A stretch of 64,000 nt of DNA, from assembly GCF_900163815.1 (NCBI RefSeq), contig NZ_FUKO01000011.1:59970-123969 (forward strand). Direction: 5' to 3'. Origin of the DNA: Microbacterium esteraromaticum. Lineage in GTDB: Bacteria > Actinomycetota > Actinomycetes > Actinomycetales > Microbacteriaceae. Below, one piece after another: positions 34,826 to 44,482 of the stretch (its first letter is position 1; every line of letters starts with the position of its first letter). Under the pieces are notes generated by a model. It saw only the letters and a list, made by a program, of their open reading frames with translations. It was not told where the DNA came from and did no database searches. Both the position numbers and the translations under genes were made by a program.

Positions 34826-34926
34826 ACAGGTTGCTCACCGAGACCGGGCGATGAGGGCCGCCAGACGCGTGCCCGCGACGCCGGTAGACTGAACACGCCC
34901 CGCCGGCCCCTTCCTTTGGAGTGCGC

Positions 34927-37251
34927 GTGACCGCAAACACCCCCACCACTCACGTCCCCGACTCAGTCGAGAACGCCCTCGCGACTCCTGAGAAGGAGCA
35001 GCCGTACGGCGCCCTCGGGTTGAAGGACGACGAGTACGACCAGATCAAGACGATCCTCGGCCGTCGCCCCACGTCGGGCGAGCTGGCGATGTACTCGGTG
35101 ATGTGGTCGGAGCACTGCTCTTACAAGTCGTCGAAGAACTACCTGCGCCGCTTCGGCGAGAAGGTCTCTGACGAGATGAAGGAGCGCCTCATGGTCGGCA
35201 TGGGCCAGAACGCGGGCGTCGTCGACGTCGGCGAGGGCTGGGCGGTCACCTTCAAGGCCGAGTCGCACAACCACCCCTCGTTCATCGAGCCCTTCCAGGG
35301 TGCGGCCACGGGTATCGGCGGCATCGTCCGCGACATCATCTCGATGGGCGCGCGTCCCGTCGCCGTGATGGATGCTCTGCGCTTCGGCGCCATCGACCAC
35401 CCCGACACTCCCCGCGTGGTGCATGGCGTCACCGCCGGCATCAGCTTCTACGGCAACTGCCTCGGCCTGCCCAACATCGGCGGCGAGACGGTCTTCGACT
35501 CCGTCTACCAGGCAAACCCTCTCGTGAACGCCCTCGCCGTCGGCGTGCTCCGCCACGAAGACCTCAAGCTCGCCAATGCCGAAGGTGTCGGCAACAAGGT
35601 CGTGCTGTTCGGCGCCCGCACCGGCGGCGACGGCATCGGTGGCGCGTCGATCCTGGCATCCGACTCCTTCGACGACGGCGGACCCACCAAGCGGCCCGCC
35701 GTGCAGGTCGGCGATCCCTTCGCCGAGAAGGTGCTCATCGAGTGCTGCCTCGAGCTGTACAAGGCCGAGCTCGTCGAGGCCATCCAGGATCTCGGGGCCG
35801 CCGGCATTTCGTGCGCGACCAGCGAGCTGGCGGCGAACGGCAACAGCGGCATGCACGTGTCGCTCGACAATGTGTTGCTGCGCGACCCGTCGCTGACCGC
35901 CGAAGAAATTCTGATGAGCGAGTCGCAGGAGCGGATGATGGCGATCGTCGCGCCGGAGAAGCTCGACGCGTTCCTCGAGGTCGTTGCGAAGTGGGACGTC
36001 GAGACCAGCGTGCTCGGCGAGGTCACCGGCGACGGGCGCCTCATCATCGACTGGCAGGGCGAGCGCATCGTCGACGTCGACCCGTCGACCGTCGCCGTCG
36101 ACGGCCCGGTCTACGATCGCCCCGTCGCGTATCCGACGTGGATCGACGCACTGCAGGCGGATGCTGCCGAGACACTGCCCCGCTCGAACGAGCCGGCCGT
36201 GCTGCGTGAGCAGTTCTTCGCGCTGCTGGGCAGCCCGAACCTGGCCGACACGAGCTGGATCACCAACCAGTACGACTACTACGTGCTCGGCAACACGGCA
36301 CTCTCGTTCCCCGATGACGCCGGCATGATCCGCGTCGATGAAGAATCGGGTCTCGGCTTCGCGATCGCCACCGACGCCAACGGCCGCTATTGCCAGCTCG
36401 ACCCGTACGCGGGCGCGCAGTTGGCGCTGGCCGAGGCGTACCGCAACGTCGCCGTCACCGGCGCCACCCCCACCGCGATCACCGACTGCCTCAACTTCGG
36501 CTCTCCGGAGAACCCCGAGGTCATGTGGCAGTTCGGCCAGACCGTCGACGGCCTCGCAGACGGATGCTACGAACTCGGCGTCCCCGTAACCGGCGGCAAC
36601 GTCTCGTTCTACAACCAGACCGGCGACACCCCGATCCACCCCACGCCGCTCGTCGGCGTGATGGGCATCATCGACGACGTGTCCCGCCGCATCCCCTCGG
36701 GATGGCAGGACGAAGGGCAGAACATCTATCTGCTCGGCGTCACCTCGACCGAGCTCTCGGGTTCTGCCTGGGCCGAGACGGTGCATCAGCACCTCGGCGG
36801 ACGCCCGCCTGCCGTCGACCTCGCCGGCGAGAAGCGGTTGGCCGGGCTCATCGGCGCGGCCCGCGACGAGTGGCTCATCTCTTCCGCGCACGATCTGTCT
36901 GAGGGCGGCCTCGGCCAGGCCCTCGCCGAAGGCGTCATGCGCTTCGGCGTCGGCGCCCGCGTCTGGCTGACCGAGCTCATGGAGCGCGATGGGGTGGATG
37001 CCGCATCCGCTCTGTTCTCCGAATCGGCCGGCCGCGTCATCGTCACGGTCCCCCGCGAAGACGACGTGAAGTTCCAGGGTCTGTGCGAGGGTCGCGGCTA
37101 CCCGGTGCTGCGCATCGGCGTCACCGACCGCGAGCCTACGCTCGAGGTTCAGGACGTCTTCACGGCAACAGTCGACGAACTGCGCGAGACGTCGCGTGCG
37201 ACTCTGCCCGCGGTCTTCGGCCCGACCATCACGGAGCCGGTCTCGCGATGA
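34927..37251 (+). CDS. purL: Phosphoribosylformylglycinamidine synthase subunit PurL
   Basis: A 774-residue small-type PurL, the ATP-dependent subunit that works with PurS and PurQ to convert FGAR to FGAM in purine synthesis. Landmarks are [41 protein letters not shown] (shown here only as [12 protein letters not shown]), [28 protein letters not shown] and [14 protein letters not shown]. The start is GTG 34927 with TTTGGAG 5 bp upstream rather than GTG 34921, which overlaps that RBS. TAGACT at 34885-34890 is a fair -10. PurS and PurQ are not in the window. The next gene overlaps it by 4 bp. Confidence 0.97.
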   Translation: MTANTPTTHVPDSVENALATPEKEQPYGALGLKDDEYDQIKTILGRRPTSGELAMYSVMWSEHCSYKSSKNYLRRFGEKVSDEMKERLMVGMGQNAGVVDVGEGWAVTFKAESHNHPSFIEPFQGAATGIGGIVRDIISMGARPVAVMDALRFGAIDHPDTPRVVHGVTAGISFYGNCLGLPNIGGETVFDSVYQANPLVNALAVGVLRHEDLKLANAEGVGNKVVLFGARTGGDGIGGASILASDSFDDGGPTKRPAVQVGDPFAEKVLIECCLELYKAELVEAIQDLGAAGISCATSELAANGNSGMHVSLDNVLLRDPSLTAEEILMSESQERMMAIVAPEKLDAFLEVVAKWDVETSVLGEVTGDGRLIIDWQGERIVDVDPSTVAVDGPVYDRPVAYPTWIDALQADAAETLPRSNEPAVLREQFFALLGSPNLADTSWITNQYDYYVLGNTALSFPDDAGMIRVDEESGLGFAIATDANGRYCQLDPYAGAQLALAEAYRNVAVTGATPTAITDCLNFGSPENPEVMWQFGQTVDGLADGCYELGVPVTGGNVSFYNQTGDTPIHPTPLVGVMGIIDDVSRRIPSGWQDEGQNIYLLGVTSTELSGSAWAETVHQHLGGRPPAVDLAGEKRLAGLIGAARDEWLISSAHDLSEGGLGQALAEGVMRFGVGARVWLTELMERDGVDAASALFSESAGRVIVTVPREDDVKFQGLCEGRGYPVLRIGVTDREPTLEVQDVFTATVDELRETSRATLPAVFGPTITEPVSR

Positions 37252-37394
37252 GTGATCTGAAGCCCCATGACGAGGACTACGGCGACCTCGGTGAGCGCCG
37301 CAACCGCCGCATCCGCATGGTGGCGTGGATCGCAATCGGCTCGATGATCCTCGTCGGCGGCGGCTCGACGGTGTTGACGCTGCTGATCGGATAG
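37248..37394 (+). CDS. Small single-pass membrane protein, 48 residues
   Basis: The ATG overlaps the purL stop (ATGA), so translation is coupled. The protein has a charged N-terminus ([17 protein letters not shown]), then one membrane helix of about 22 residues ([20 protein letters not shown] and a few more), then stops. The basic cluster before the helix predicts the N-terminus inside the cell. A terminator follows 18 bp later, so it ends the purL transcript. Function unknown; short coupled membrane proteins after purine genes are a common actinobacterial arrangement in my reading, without known role. Confidence 0.75.
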   Translation: MSDLKPHDEDYGDLGERRNRRIRMVAWIAIGSMILVGGGSTVLTLLIG

Positions 37395-37412
37395 CGCGCT
37401 TCGCAACCAACG

Positions 37413-37450
37413 ACGAGGGGCTGGTGCAGTGGAAACACTGCACCAGCCCC
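37413..37450. terminator. Strong bidirectional hairpin terminator between purL operon and the secreted-protein gene
   Basis: A 17-bp perfect stem closed by a GAAA tetraloop (37430-37433), followed by TCTTGTT. It lies 18 bp after the small membrane-protein stop and 16 bp beyond the stop of the convergent secreted-protein gene. Confidence 0.88.
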
Positions 37451-37466
37451 TCTCTTGTTCACTGCG

Positions 37467-39119
37467 TCACGGCATTGCAGGACCATCCGGTCCGGTGCCC
37501 GGCAGCGGGTAATAGAACGGCGGCTCGTCCTCCCACGCCGAAGGCAGCATCAGCAGGGTGTCGTAGTGGTGCATCGCCACTCCGCCGAATGAGCTGTCTG
37601 ACTCGAAGGCGTCATAGACCTTGTCGAGCTCCGACTCGAGGTACGTGCGCCCTTCTTCCCAGAAAGTCACGGTCTCGGGGTCGCCGGTGCCGGAAAGATC
37701 CTTCGTCTCGATCCCGATCACCACCGAGTTCGGCTTGCCGATGCTGTTGGCGTAGTCGATCTCGTTCTGCGCCTGATTGATGATGCCCGCACCACCGTCG
37801 GCGGTGTCGCGATAGTCCATGATCGAGATGTAGTCGGTCATGTCCTGGATGTGCTCACTGAGAGGCTTGGTCTCGCCCTCCCACGTGATCGACGTGCAGC
37901 AGTCCGACGTGTCGAGCCAGCGCGGGATCGCCGGACCCACCAGCACCGGCAGTCCGGAGGCGTCGCGACGGTCGATCAACCCGTCGAGCGTCTTCAGCCA
38001 GCGAATGGGAAGGTCATTGTCCGGCTGCTTCCATGCGGTGAGGATGTAGGGTTCGATGTCAACGTTGATGCCGTCGAATCGTGCCTCGGCAGGAACAGCC
38101 AGGTTGTAGTTGAGCACCTTCTCGAACTCCGCCACGGCGAAGTGCTCGAACTCTTCGAGGGCTCCGAGGTACGGGGGCTGAGTGCCACCTGCCACGGTGG
38201 CCTGCACGTGGTAGCCGCGCTCGCGGGCCCAGGTGACGAAAGCCGCGACTTCGTCGCGCGAGTCGCGAAGCATGTCACGATCGCCGTACTTGTCGACACC
38301 GAGGTAGATGGTCTTGATGGGGTCGGAGTCGAACGTGTCCGTGTCATCCATCATCGCGCCCAGGCGATCGCGTGCGGCCGTGTCGAACACCGCCTCGTAC
38401 GAGGCCCGCTCCCAGATCCACATCGCACGATCCTGGTCGTACACTTCCGCCGTCTGGCGCTTGGCGCCGTTCATCGAGACATAGGTCGTCGGTGAATAGC
38501 TGGTGTGTCCCTTGCTATCGGTCGCTCGCGCTTCGATGCTGACGAACTCGCGCCGCAAACTGCTGTGCTGCTGAAGATAGGTCGACTGGCCGATCCGCGC
38601 CGCCTTCTTCCATTTGCCGCCGTTGACCCTCACCTCGACGCGCTTCACAGCGTGATCCGAGTCGACCGCGACCTTGATGGGAGCCACGCCCCATCGGGTC
38701 TTGCCGTCTTTCGGCGACGCGATCGTCACCACAGGCGCGGCGGCCTCGGGGTTGTTCACGTCGACGTTGACGAATTCCGACCACGTCGTATAGAGCGAGG
38801 TGAGGTCCCTTGCCCGTACGGCGAGCGACAGATCGCCGTGCACCTGTGAGATGTCGATGTCGACCGACCACTCTCCGCTGGTGCCGGATGTCTCGATCGG
38901 CACGAGCTCCTGAGCTCCGACGACGAGGTTGAGCTCTGAGGTATTCGAATGCGTGCCGGTCACCGTCAGCGTCTCACCGGAGACGACATCGCCACCGCTT
39001 GGTGAGCTGATCTCGATGGATGTCGGCTCGTCCGCGGCCGCGGCACCGCCTCCCATCACCAATAGCGCTGACACGAGTGCGCCCGCGACTCCGATCGCTT
39101 TCAATCGTTTGAGAACCAC
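37467..39119 (-). CDS. Secreted protein: Ig-like domain(s) plus TIM-barrel glycosidase-like domain
   Basis: About 550 residues. A Sec signal peptide spans residues 1-28 (cleavage after AAAADE region). Residues about 30-230 form two beta-sandwich, Ig-like domains (ISSPSGGDVVSGETLTVTG and PVVTIASPKDG). Residues about 240-550 look like a TIM barrel: MWIWERASY at strand 1, ATVAGGTQPPYLG, then FDGINVDIEPY, which recalls the acidic barrel motif of GH18-like enzymes, later YISIMDYRDTA, SVVIGIET and GVAMHHYD. No cell-wall anchor is seen. It lies at the end of an ABC importer operon under a LacI regulator, so it probably releases or binds the imported glycan. No CAZy family is assigned. GTG start with AGAGAGGAA upstream. 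Confidence 0.75.
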   Translation of the reverse strand: MVLKRLKAIGVAGALVSALLVMGGGAAAADEPTSIEISSPSGGDVVSGETLTVTGTHSNTSELNLVVGAQELVPIETSGTSGEWSVDIDISQVHGDLSLAVRARDLTSLYTTWSEFVNVDVNNPEAAAPVVTIASPKDGKTRWGVAPIKVAVDSDHAVKRVEVRVNGGKWKKAARIGQSTYLQQHSSLRREFVSIEARATDSKGHTSYSPTTYVSMNGAKRQTAEVYDQDRAMWIWERASYEAVFDTAARDRLGAMMDDTDTFDSDPIKTIYLGVDKYGDRDMLRDSRDEVAAFVTWARERGYHVQATVAGGTQPPYLGALEEFEHFAVAEFEKVLNYNLAVPAEARFDGINVDIEPYILTAWKQPDNDLPIRWLKTLDGLIDRRDASGLPVLVGPAIPRWLDTSDCCTSITWEGETKPLSEHIQDMTDYISIMDYRDTADGGAGIINQAQNEIDYANSIGKPNSVVIGIETKDLSGTGDPETVTFWEEGRTYLESELDKVYDAFESDSSFGGVAMHHYDTLLMLPSAWEDEPPFYYPLPGTGPDGPAMP

Positions 39120-39155
39120 GTTGTTCCTCTCTTTGTTGATCTTCTGCTCTGTTCG

Positions 39156-40037
39156 TCAGCCCTTGACGGCGCCCGCCGACATGCCTGTCACGAGGTTCCG
39201 CTGGATGATCATGAAGAACACCACGACGGGAATCGAGAAGAGGGTGGCGGCGGCCATCTGGCCCCCGTAGTCGACGCCGATCTCGCCGGCGACAACGACC
39301 GTGAAGGAGTTCAGCCAGACAGGGAGCGTGTAGTCGACCTGATCCTTCATGAAGGTGTACGCCACGATGTAGTCGTTCCAGGCTGCGATGAAGGCGAAGA
39401 CGCTGCTCGCGATGATTCCAGGCATCACCAGTGGAAAGAGAACCTTGGTCATCAGCTGCCAGGTCGAGGCCCCATCCATTCGTGCGGCTTCATCGATCTC
39501 GATCGGGATGGCGAGGAAGAACCCGCGCATGATCCAGATCGAGAAGGGCAGCACGCCCGCGACGTAAGCGAAGATCAGACCCCAATAGGTTCCGATGAGG
39601 TTCAGGGAGTTGAAGATGATGAACTGCGGAATCAGCAGAGCGGCCCCGGGGATCATCTGCACCATGAGGATGACGATGAGGATGATGTGGCGGCCGCGGA
39701 AGCGGAACCGGGCGAGCGCTGCGGCAGCACCCAGGCCCAGAGCGATCGACAGTAAGACGGCACCCGCCACGACGATCGTCGAGTTCTTCAGATAGTTGAG
39801 GAAGTCGCCCTGGAAGATCGCGGTCGCGAAGTTGTCGAGTGTCGCATTCAGCGGCAGGAACTGAGGCGTGGAACTGAGCACGTCGGCGCGAGGCTTGAAC
39901 GCCGTGTTGATCATCCAGTAGATCGGAAAGGACCAGATCAAGCAGAAGGCGACTGCTATTCCGCTGCTGATCCACGGAACGCGACGTCCTCGCCTTCTTC
40001 TCGTTTTGCCGGTCGTGAGCAGCTCGGTAGTAGTCAC
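39156..40037 (-). CDS. CUT1 sugar ABC transporter permease (MalG-like)
   Basis: A 293-residue permease with about six membrane segments and the EAA loop IDEAARMDGASTWQLMTKVLFPLVMPG (cited by its core, EAARMDGAS). The N-terminus is Arg-rich (TRRRRGRR). It pairs with the MalF-like permease, whose stop it overlaps by 4 bp. CUT1 importers carry di- and oligosaccharides. The ATPase is not encoded here; a shared MsiK-type ATPase elsewhere is usual in actinobacteria. Confidence 0.94.
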   Translation of the reverse strand: MTTTELLTTGKTRRRRGRRVPWISSGIAVAFCLIWSFPIYWMINTAFKPRADVLSSTPQFLPLNATLDNFATAIFQGDFLNYLKNSTIVVAGAVLLSIALGLGAAAALARFRFRGRHIILIVILMVQMIPGAALLIPQFIIFNSLNLIGTYWGLIFAYVAGVLPFSIWIMRGFFLAIPIEIDEAARMDGASTWQLMTKVLFPLVMPGIIASSVFAFIAAWNDYIVAYTFMKDQVDYTLPVWLNSFTVVVAGEIGVDYGGQMAAATLFSIPVVVFFMIIQRNLVTGMSAGAVKG

Positions 40038-41002
40038 AGGTCCTCCCCCGTGCGCACGAGAGTGCGAATGTAGAGCGCACTCAGGGCCATCAGGATCAGC
40101 GTGGATGCCACGGCGATCGCCGATCCTGTTCCGATCTGCAGGTTGCCGGAGAACGCGGTTCGATAGGTGAATACCCCCAGCGTGGAGGTCGCGCCGTCGG
40201 GGCCGCCCTCGGTGATCAGCCAGATCTGGTTGAAGATGTTGAAGTCCCAGATGATCGAGAGCATCGTCACCAGGAGCAGGGTGGGTGCGATGGCAGGCAG
40301 GATGACGATCCGGTAGACGGTGACCTCAGAGGCGCCGTCGAGACGCGCCGCCTCTTTCAGATCGAGCGACACCTGCGTCTCGGCTGCGTACAGCGTCAGA
40401 GCGATGAACGGCACCGCACTCCACACCACCAGCAGCCAGATGCAGATCCAGGCCAGAGTCGGGTCAGCAGCCCAGTTGGTGCTGGTCATGTCGCCGAAAA
40501 GACCCGTCTGGGTGAGGAGCCAGTTCAGCACGCCGTACTGCGGTTGGAAGAGCCATGACCACACCAACGACGCCGCCACGTTCGGCATCGCCCAGGCCAT
40601 GATCAACACGACCGTCACGCAGTACCGAAGCGCATTGGGCAGGCGCGTCATCAGGTGCGCGATTCCCGCCCCGATGAACACGCTGCCCACCACTAGCGCG
40701 GTGGTGAACAGCACCGTCTTCACCAGTGACCACCAGAACGCACTATCGGTGAGGATCGTGCGGTACTGCTCGGTTCCGACGAACTCGAAGACGCCGGTGA
40801 AGAGTGTGCGCTGACCGTAGTTGGTGAACGAGGTGAAGATGAGGAAGCCGATCGGCAGCCCGACGACGAGAAGCATCATCAGCGCCGCGGGGCTGATCAT
40901 CCAGAACGGCGCATTCGTGTGCTGCGGCCCCTTGCGGGTTGCGCGAGGGATGCGCTGCGCTTCAGGCTTCGACTTCACCGGTTTTTCAGTGGTCAACGTC
41001 AT
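40034..41002 (-). CDS. CUT1 sugar ABC transporter permease (MalF-like)
   Basis: About 322 residues, six membrane segments, EAA loop LKEAARLDGASEVTVYRIVI (residues about 230-250), and WLITEGGPDGATSTL typical of MalF/UgpA proteins. I chose ATG 41002 (MTLTTEKPV) because the two upstream in-frame ATGs lack a purine-rich RBS and overlap the intercistronic hairpin; even so the RBS (GGAC) is weak. It partners the MalG-like permease downstream and the binding protein upstream. Confidence 0.92.
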   Translation of the reverse strand: MTLTTEKPVKSKPEAQRIPRATRKGPQHTNAPFWMISPAALMMLLVVGLPIGFLIFTSFTNYGQRTLFTGVFEFVGTEQYRTILTDSAFWWSLVKTVLFTTALVVGSVFIGAGIAHLMTRLPNALRYCVTVVLIMAWAMPNVAASLVWSWLFQPQYGVLNWLLTQTGLFGDMTSTNWAADPTLAWICIWLLVVWSAVPFIALTLYAAETQVSLDLKEAARLDGASEVTVYRIVILPAIAPTLLLVTMLSIIWDFNIFNQIWLITEGGPDGATSTLGVFTYRTAFSGNLQIGTGSAIAVASTLILMALSALYIRTLVRTGEDL

Positions 41003-41024
41003 TTTTTCGTCCGATCCCATCGCG

Positions 41025-41055
41025 GAGGTGCCGCAGATCATCTCTGCGGCACCTC
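41025..41055 (-). terminator. Intercistronic stem-loop between binding-protein and permease genes
   Basis: A 13-bp perfect stem (GAGGTGCCGCAGA) with a 5-nt loop starts 6 bp after the binding-protein stop. No T-run follows. Such hairpins after ABC binding-protein genes typically protect the upstream mRNA or attenuate the downstream genes, giving excess binding protein. Confidence 0.7.
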
Positions 41056-41061
41056 AGCGGG

Positions 41062-42375
41062 TCACTTGAGGTTGAGTACCTTCTCGAGCTGCGCGTCGAA
41101 GTCTTCTGCAGCCTGGTCGACGCTCTTGGAGCCGGAGACAACCGACTTGAAGACGTTCTCGATGTCCTTGTTGTTCTGGATGGTCGTCCAGTTCGGGTTG
41201 GCGGGCGTCGCACGCGACTTCAGAGCTGCTGCGAAGAAGCCCTTCTTCACCTCGGGCACATCGGCATCTGCGGCCTCGATGGCCTCCGTGCTGTTCGGGA
41301 TCCAGCCGTCGACGGCGAAGACGTACTCGTCTTGGATCTCGGGGCTCGCCGCGATCTTGACCCAGTTGAGTGCGAGCTCGATCGCCTGCGACCGCGCCGG
41401 GATGGCCCAGTCCGACCCACCCAGCATCACCGGCTGTGCGCCGTCGCGACCGGGCAGCGGGAAGGTGCCGAGGTCACCTTCGAGATCCGGGTTGACCTTG
41501 AGGATGCCGTTGGTGTTCGTGTTCAGGATCGCCGACGTCTTGCCATCGGCGAAGATCTGGTTCTGGTCCGGCTCCGTGGTGTTCAGTGTTGCCGATGCGG
41601 CCGAAGAGTACGCGTTCTGGAACGACTTGAACTCCTCAAGCCCCGCCTTGGCGTCATCGCTGGAGAAGCCGCCCGACCAGGTTCCGTCCTCCTCGGTGGC
41701 GATCTCTCCGCCCGCGTCCCAGACGAACTGAACGCCGGCGAACCAGTACTGCCCGGGCAGGTAGAACGCCGAGAAGTCAGAGACGTCGGCGTTCGCGGCC
41801 TGCACCTTGTCCAGCGCCGCCGTCAGCTCGTCATAGGTCTCGGGCTCTTCGGTCACCCCGGCGTCGGCCCACATCTTCTTGTTGTAGATGACCGCGCGTG
41901 CTCCGGCGAAGCCGGGTACGCCGTAGAGCTGGCCGTCGATCGTCGCAGGATCGACGAGACCATCGAGCCACGTCCGACCCTGTGCCAGGTCATCCTTGAA
42001 GGGTGTCAGGTCGTAGAGTCCGCCGTTCGCGGCGTAACTGGCGATCTGTGTGTTGCCGACATCGAGGACGTCGGGCGGGGTGTCGGTCGCGAGCGATGTC
42101 GCGATCTTCGTTGCGATGCCGTCCCACGTCTGCACCTGCAGGTTGACCTCAGCCCCGGTCTCCTCGGTGAACCGCTCGTTGATAGCGGTCAGCGTCTCTT
42201 CTGTGTAGTCGCCGTCCATGACCCAGACCGTAACCTTCTGGCCGGCACCGTCGACCTCAGGAACCGTCCCATCGCCAGCGTCAGGCCCGCCGTTGCCGGT
42301 GCCTGTGCTGGAGCACGAGGTCAGCACGAGCGCGCTGAGAACGAATGTCACTCCGATGAGCTTTTTGGTTGCCAC
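41062..42375 (-). CDS. CUT1 sugar ABC transporter substrate-binding lipoprotein
   Basis: A 437-residue SBP family 1 lipoprotein with lipobox LTSC (SALVLTSCSST, residues about 13-23). The mature protein begins with KVTVWVMDGDYTEETLTAINERF and includes VDPATIDGQLYGVPGFAGARAVIYNKKM and VMLGGSDWAIPARS, typical of oligosaccharide binders. The start is GTG 42375 with AAGGAGAG upstream. It heads the leftward operon (binding protein, two permeases, secreted protein) behind a strong promoter with a LacI operator. The cargo is unknown, but the co-regulated nagA/nagB-like genes suggest an amino-sugar-containing glycan. Confidence 0.93.
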   Translation of the reverse strand: MATKKLIGVTFVLSALVLTSCSSTGTGNGGPDAGDGTVPEVDGAGQKVTVWVMDGDYTEETLTAINERFTEETGAEVNLQVQTWDGIATKIATSLATDTPPDVLDVGNTQIASYAANGGLYDLTPFKDDLAQGRTWLDGLVDPATIDGQLYGVPGFAGARAVIYNKKMWADAGVTEEPETYDELTAALDKVQAANADVSDFSAFYLPGQYWFAGVQFVWDAGGEIATEEDGTWSGGFSSDDAKAGLEEFKSFQNAYSSAASATLNTTEPDQNQIFADGKTSAILNTNTNGILKVNPDLEGDLGTFPLPGRDGAQPVMLGGSDWAIPARSQAIELALNWVKIAASPEIQDEYVFAVDGWIPNSTEAIEAADADVPEVKKGFFAAALKSRATPANPNWTTIQNNKDIENVFKSVVSGSKSVDQAAEDFDAQLEKVLNLK

Positions 42376-42470
42376 TGGACTCTCCTTCGGTTCGAGACGC
42401 CGACCAGCAGCCGGCGATGAGCGTTATTCCGACCGGACCAATCCGGTGCGCTTGTTTGGTCCTGCATTAG

Positions 42471-42516
42471 TGCAATCGGTTGCATTGATTACACCGTCCG
42501 GATCTGTGAATGTCAA
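42471..42516 (-). promoter_or_regulatory. Strong promoter with LacI operator ahead of the CUT1 importer operon
   Basis: Minus strand: TTGACA (42511-42516), 17-bp spacer, TGTAAT (42488-42493). The LacI-type operator TGCAATCGGTTGCA sits at 42471-42484, over the expected start site. It fits the family pattern TGnAAnCGnTTnCA and resembles the sites at 45514 and 46604. The leader to the GTG start is about 100 nt. Confidence 0.82.
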
Positions 42517-42584
42517 TAGCTATTTGGATTCTGTCCCGCTTCGGGCGGTGCAACCGATACCCGCCGACAGTGCTAACACCCGCG

Positions 42585-43448
42585 TCAACGCCTGAATCGA
42601 GCCTCCTGCTCGCGGATCGATTCGAGCACCTTGATCGGCGCCAGAAGCTGCTCGTACGCCACGGGCGGCGTCCCCGTGCGCAACATGTTGAGGAAGGCTT
42701 CGACCCCCGGGGCGACGTAGTCGTCTCCGAGGCGGATCTCACCCGCACTCACTCCATGTCGACCCACAGCCATGGCGCGAAACGGCACACGCCCGTCGTC
42801 GTCGGGTCGGACCAGCTCCAGCGTCACGAGCACATCATTCGCGACGTAGCGTGCGACCACTGCGTCGCGGGTGAGCTGCACGTCGACAGCATCCGGTGTG
42901 CCCGGCACGATGCGCTGCGCGACGTCGGCGGCATGGATTCCGTAGAAGAAGATTCCGCTGTACTCGCTCGTGGGGTCTGCCGGACCCGTCACCGTTACTG
43001 TCTGCAGTTCGCCGATGTGCTCCATCCCGGCGACGATCTCGTCGGTATCCGGCACCCAGCGCACCGCCGACGACGAGGTCAACGGCGCATGGCCCCGATG
43101 GGCAGCGGCGATGATAGCCTCCGCATCGGCGGTCGAGGCTGCCAGCGGCTTGTCGACCCAGACCGGATACCCGGACTCGAGGAAAGGCACAGCGTGGGCA
43201 CGGTGGTGCGCTCCGTCCCGCGAAGTCACGATGAGCGCATCGACTGTGCCGAGCAGATCCGCTGACGTCTCGGCGATCGTCTCGATTCCGCCGAGTCGGC
43301 TGAGCTGATCTGCGCGGTCGCTGCCATCGCCGACGATCGCGCTGATACGGGCACCTCGTGCGCCAACGTGCTCGACGTTGAGGTAGTGGATGATCTCTTC
43401 GGCATGGCTGTTCTCGATGCCGACAAGGCCAACGTTCAACGGGTTCAC
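42585..43448 (-). CDS. Gfo/Idh/MocA-family oxidoreductase (short form)
   Basis: A 287-residue NAD(P)-dependent sugar oxidoreductase. The Rossmann start reads VGLVGIENSHAEEII, where the glycine-rich loop is degenerate (GIENSH). The catalytic lysine lies in VDKPLAAS (usually EKP). The C-terminal beta-sheet domain is shorter than usual (full-length relatives are 330-380). It is the last of three overlapping oxidoreductase genes; its start overlaps the previous stop by 4 bp. It probably oxidises or reduces a sugar hydroxyl of the imported saccharide. The true reaction is unknown. Confidence 0.82.
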   Translation of the reverse strand: MNPLNVGLVGIENSHAEEIIHYLNVEHVGARGARISAIVGDGSDRADQLSRLGGIETIAETSADLLGTVDALIVTSRDGAHHRAHAVPFLESGYPVWVDKPLAASTADAEAIIAAAHRGHAPLTSSSAVRWVPDTDEIVAGMEHIGELQTVTVTGPADPTSEYSGIFFYGIHAADVAQRIVPGTPDAVDVQLTRDAVVARYVANDVLVTLELVRPDDDGRVPFRAMAVGRHGVSAGEIRLGDDYVAPGVEAFLNMLRTGTPPVAYEQLLAPIKVLESIREQEARFRR

Positions 43449-44482
43449 TGCGTCACCTGCTCTCGAAGATCGACGGGCATTCCCGTGCGAGCGGACTCAT
43501 ACACGGCCAGTACGACACGCAGCGCCCGCCTCGCATCGTGGGTGGTCACCGCGGGCGCCCGCCCGTTTTCGATCGCCTCGAGAACGTCGGCATACTGGTC
43601 GCGGTGCGCAACATCGACCTGCGACCAGCCCTCCGGAGCATCCGCTGTCGTCGACGGCAGAGCAGGAGGGTCCTCGGTGTGAGCCGAAGAAAAGTAGTCG
43701 AGCTCGTCGTTCTCCATCACCGCTGTCCCCGCGTCGCCGTGCACCGCCAGGCGCACCGGGCGACCTGGGTACGCGGCGGTGCTGGCGAGCAGCATCCCGA
43801 TCGCGCCGCTTTCGAACTCGATCGTCGCACCCGCGACGTCTTCTACGTCGATGCGTTCGTGCGCCAGCCTGCCGGTGCGGGCGCTCACCGAAACCGGCTC
43901 GCCCAGCATCCACAGAAGAAGATCAAGGGCGTGGATACCCTGGTTCATCAGCGCACCCCCGCCATCGATCGCGAGCGTGCCACGCCATCCGCCCGAATCG
44001 TAATACTCCTGTGAGCGGAAGAACGCGGACTCGACGATCCCGGACGTCATGCGTCCGAGGAGGCCGCGATCGATCGCCGTCCTGATGAAGGATGCCGCCG
44101 GCTGGAATCGACGCTGGCTGATCACCGACACGGTTCGCCCACTGTCGAGTTCGACTTCGCGGATGCGATCAGCGGCTTCGACAGTGATGTCGATGGGCTT
44201 CTCAATGATGACGTCGAGCCCACACCGCATGGCGGTGATCGCGACGTCTGCATGCAGCGCGCTCGGTGTGCACACCGACGCGAGATCGATCTTCGCCTCT
44301 AGATAAGCCTGCTCAGCCGAGGTGAACCAGGGAACCCCGTACTGCTCCGCTAGCGCCGAGGCGCGGGATTCGTCGTCATCGACGATCGCTCCCAGTGTCG
44401 CCTGCGGCAGCGACTGAATCAGTCGCGCGTGAACTGCGCCGATCGCTCCGGCGCCGACTACAGCAATGCGTCGTGACATCAT
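43445..44482 (-). CDS. Gfo/Idh/MocA-family oxidoreductase
   Basis: A 345-residue protein with a clear Rossmann motif VVGAGAIGAVHARLI (residues about 8-22), catalytic IEKPID (about 95-100) and GGGALMNQGIHALDLLLWMLG, the conserved glycine/histidine segment of inositol-dehydrogenase-like enzymes. It is the middle gene of a tightly coupled oxidoreductase trio, overlapping both neighbours by 4 bp. Two adjacent ATGs (44482, 44479) are possible starts. Together the trio could run an oxidation-elimination-reduction cycle at C3 of a glycoside, as known Gfo/Idh sugar systems do; inference only. Confidence 0.9.
   Translation of the reverse strand: MMSRRIAVVGAGAIGAVHARLIQSLPQATLGAIVDDDESRASALAEQYGVPWFTSAEQAYLEAKIDLASVCTPSALHADVAITAMRCGLDVIIEKPIDITVEAADRIREVELDSGRTVSVISQRRFQPAASFIRTAIDRGLLGRMTSGIVESAFFRSQEYYDSGGWRGTLAIDGGGALMNQGIHALDLLLWMLGEPVSVSARTGRLAHERIDVEDVAGATIEFESGAIGMLLASTAAYPGRPVRLAVHGDAGTAVMENDELDYFSSAHTEDPPALPSTTADAPEGWSQVDVAHRDQYADVLEAIENGRAPAVTTHDARRALRVVLAVYESARTGMPVDLREQVTQ

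Noticed and set aside
34963..37443. 826-residue frame antisense to purL
   Set aside because: It is the mirror of a strongly conserved PurL coding sequence, with no domain pattern and an Arg/Asp/Val-rich composition typical of antisense frames in high-GC DNA.
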